Positions 5,734-5,750 of a DNA stretch of 5,750 nt are shown piece by piece. The notes below the pieces were generated by a model. The model ran no database searches. It was not told the DNA's origin and saw only the letters and a list, made by a program, of their open reading frames with translations. Both the position numbers and the translations under genes were made by a program. Each line of letters begins with the position of its first letter. The first letter of the stretch is position 1. The stretch lies in the NCBI GenBank assembly GCA_021129695.1, contig JAJOKU010000130.1, forward strand, positions 1-5,750. Direction: 5' to 3'. The stretch comes from a candidate division NPL-UPA2 bacterium. Lineage in GTDB: Bacteria; NPL-UPA2; JAGMAN01.

Positions 5734-5750
5734 CTATACTTTACTATACT
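5734..5750. repeat. Short direct repeat cut by the window edge
   Basis: CTATACT occurs at 5734-5740 and again at 5744-5750, separated by TTA, a ten-base period. The second copy ends exactly at the window edge, so a longer tandem array cannot be excluded. Two copies in AT-rich sequence are weak evidence. Confidence 0.3.

Larger units (their letters stand above)
5643..5750. other. Non-coding region upstream of the oxidoreductase gene
   Basis: AT-rich sequence with no convincing gene on either strand. On the minus strand a frame open from the window edge stops at a TAG near 5696, giving only about 18 residues of low-complexity sequence. On the plus strand an ATG at 5721 opens MRKYSILYYT and runs off the edge, with no ribosome-binding site, so a divergent gene is possible but not supported. 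It holds a CRP-like palindrome (5663-5678) and a short direct repeat at the edge. No full promoter could be assigned. Confidence 0.4.

Noticed and set aside
5721..5750. Start of a divergent plus-strand gene (MRKYSILYYT)
   Set aside because: Only ten codons before the edge, AT-rich, overlapping a direct repeat and without a ribosome-binding site.
1..5750. CRISPR arrays, tRNA or rRNA genes, insertion sequences, toxin-antitoxin or phage genes
   Set aside because: None seen on either strand; nearly all sequence is accounted for by six minus-strand genes.

Overview
The window reads as a piece of chromosome from an anaerobic bacterium with a two-membrane (LPS-bearing) envelope. The evidence is a run of lipid A and LPS core genes (MsbA-type flippase, a DUF374 acyltransferase, lpxK, a WaaF-type heptosyltransferase) next to a ferredoxin-dependent 2-oxoacid oxidoreductase subunit and a radical SAM protein. 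Base composition is moderate, in the mid-40s % G+C by eye. The combination would fit an uncultured anaerobic diderm lineage (for example Omnitrophota- or Aerophobota-like), but the phylum cannot be fixed from the sequence alone.

All supported genes lie on the minus strand, so transcription runs from high to low coordinates. 5643-5750 is non-coding upstream sequence with a CRP-like palindrome and the start of a short direct repeat. 5085-5642 encodes the gamma subunit of a 2-oxoacid:ferredoxin oxidoreductase. 5013-5084 is a short gap with a weak hairpin and a good sigma-70-type promoter (TTGACA, 17 bp, TAAGAT) that would start transcription only a few bases before the next start codon. 3141-5012 is the MsbA-like ABC exporter. 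2500-3144 is a DUF374 acyltransferase. 1406-2503 is lpxK. 1298-1405 is a 108-base spacer with an unused Shine-Dalgarno sequence and a possible gene remnant. 206-1297 is waaF. 1-237 is the N-terminal part of a radical SAM protein that leaves the window.

The msbA, DUF374 and lpxK genes are joined by two ATGA stop/start overlaps, and waaF overlaps the radical SAM gene by 32 bases, so 5012 to 1 looks like one translationally coupled envelope operon. In the inferred pathway LpxK phosphorylates the lipid A disaccharide, the DUF374 protein is a candidate late acyltransferase, WaaF adds heptose to the inner core, and the MsbA-like exporter flips the finished core-lipid A across the inner membrane.

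Most of the window is ordinary housekeeping content. The observation most worth following is a degenerate heptanucleotide tandem repeat (about four copies of ACTATGG-like units, 2174-2204) inside lpxK. It adds an in-frame VHS-RWSI-VHS segment to the protein. Three units make 21 bases, so copy-number change in threes keeps the frame and any other change would disrupt the essential kinase.
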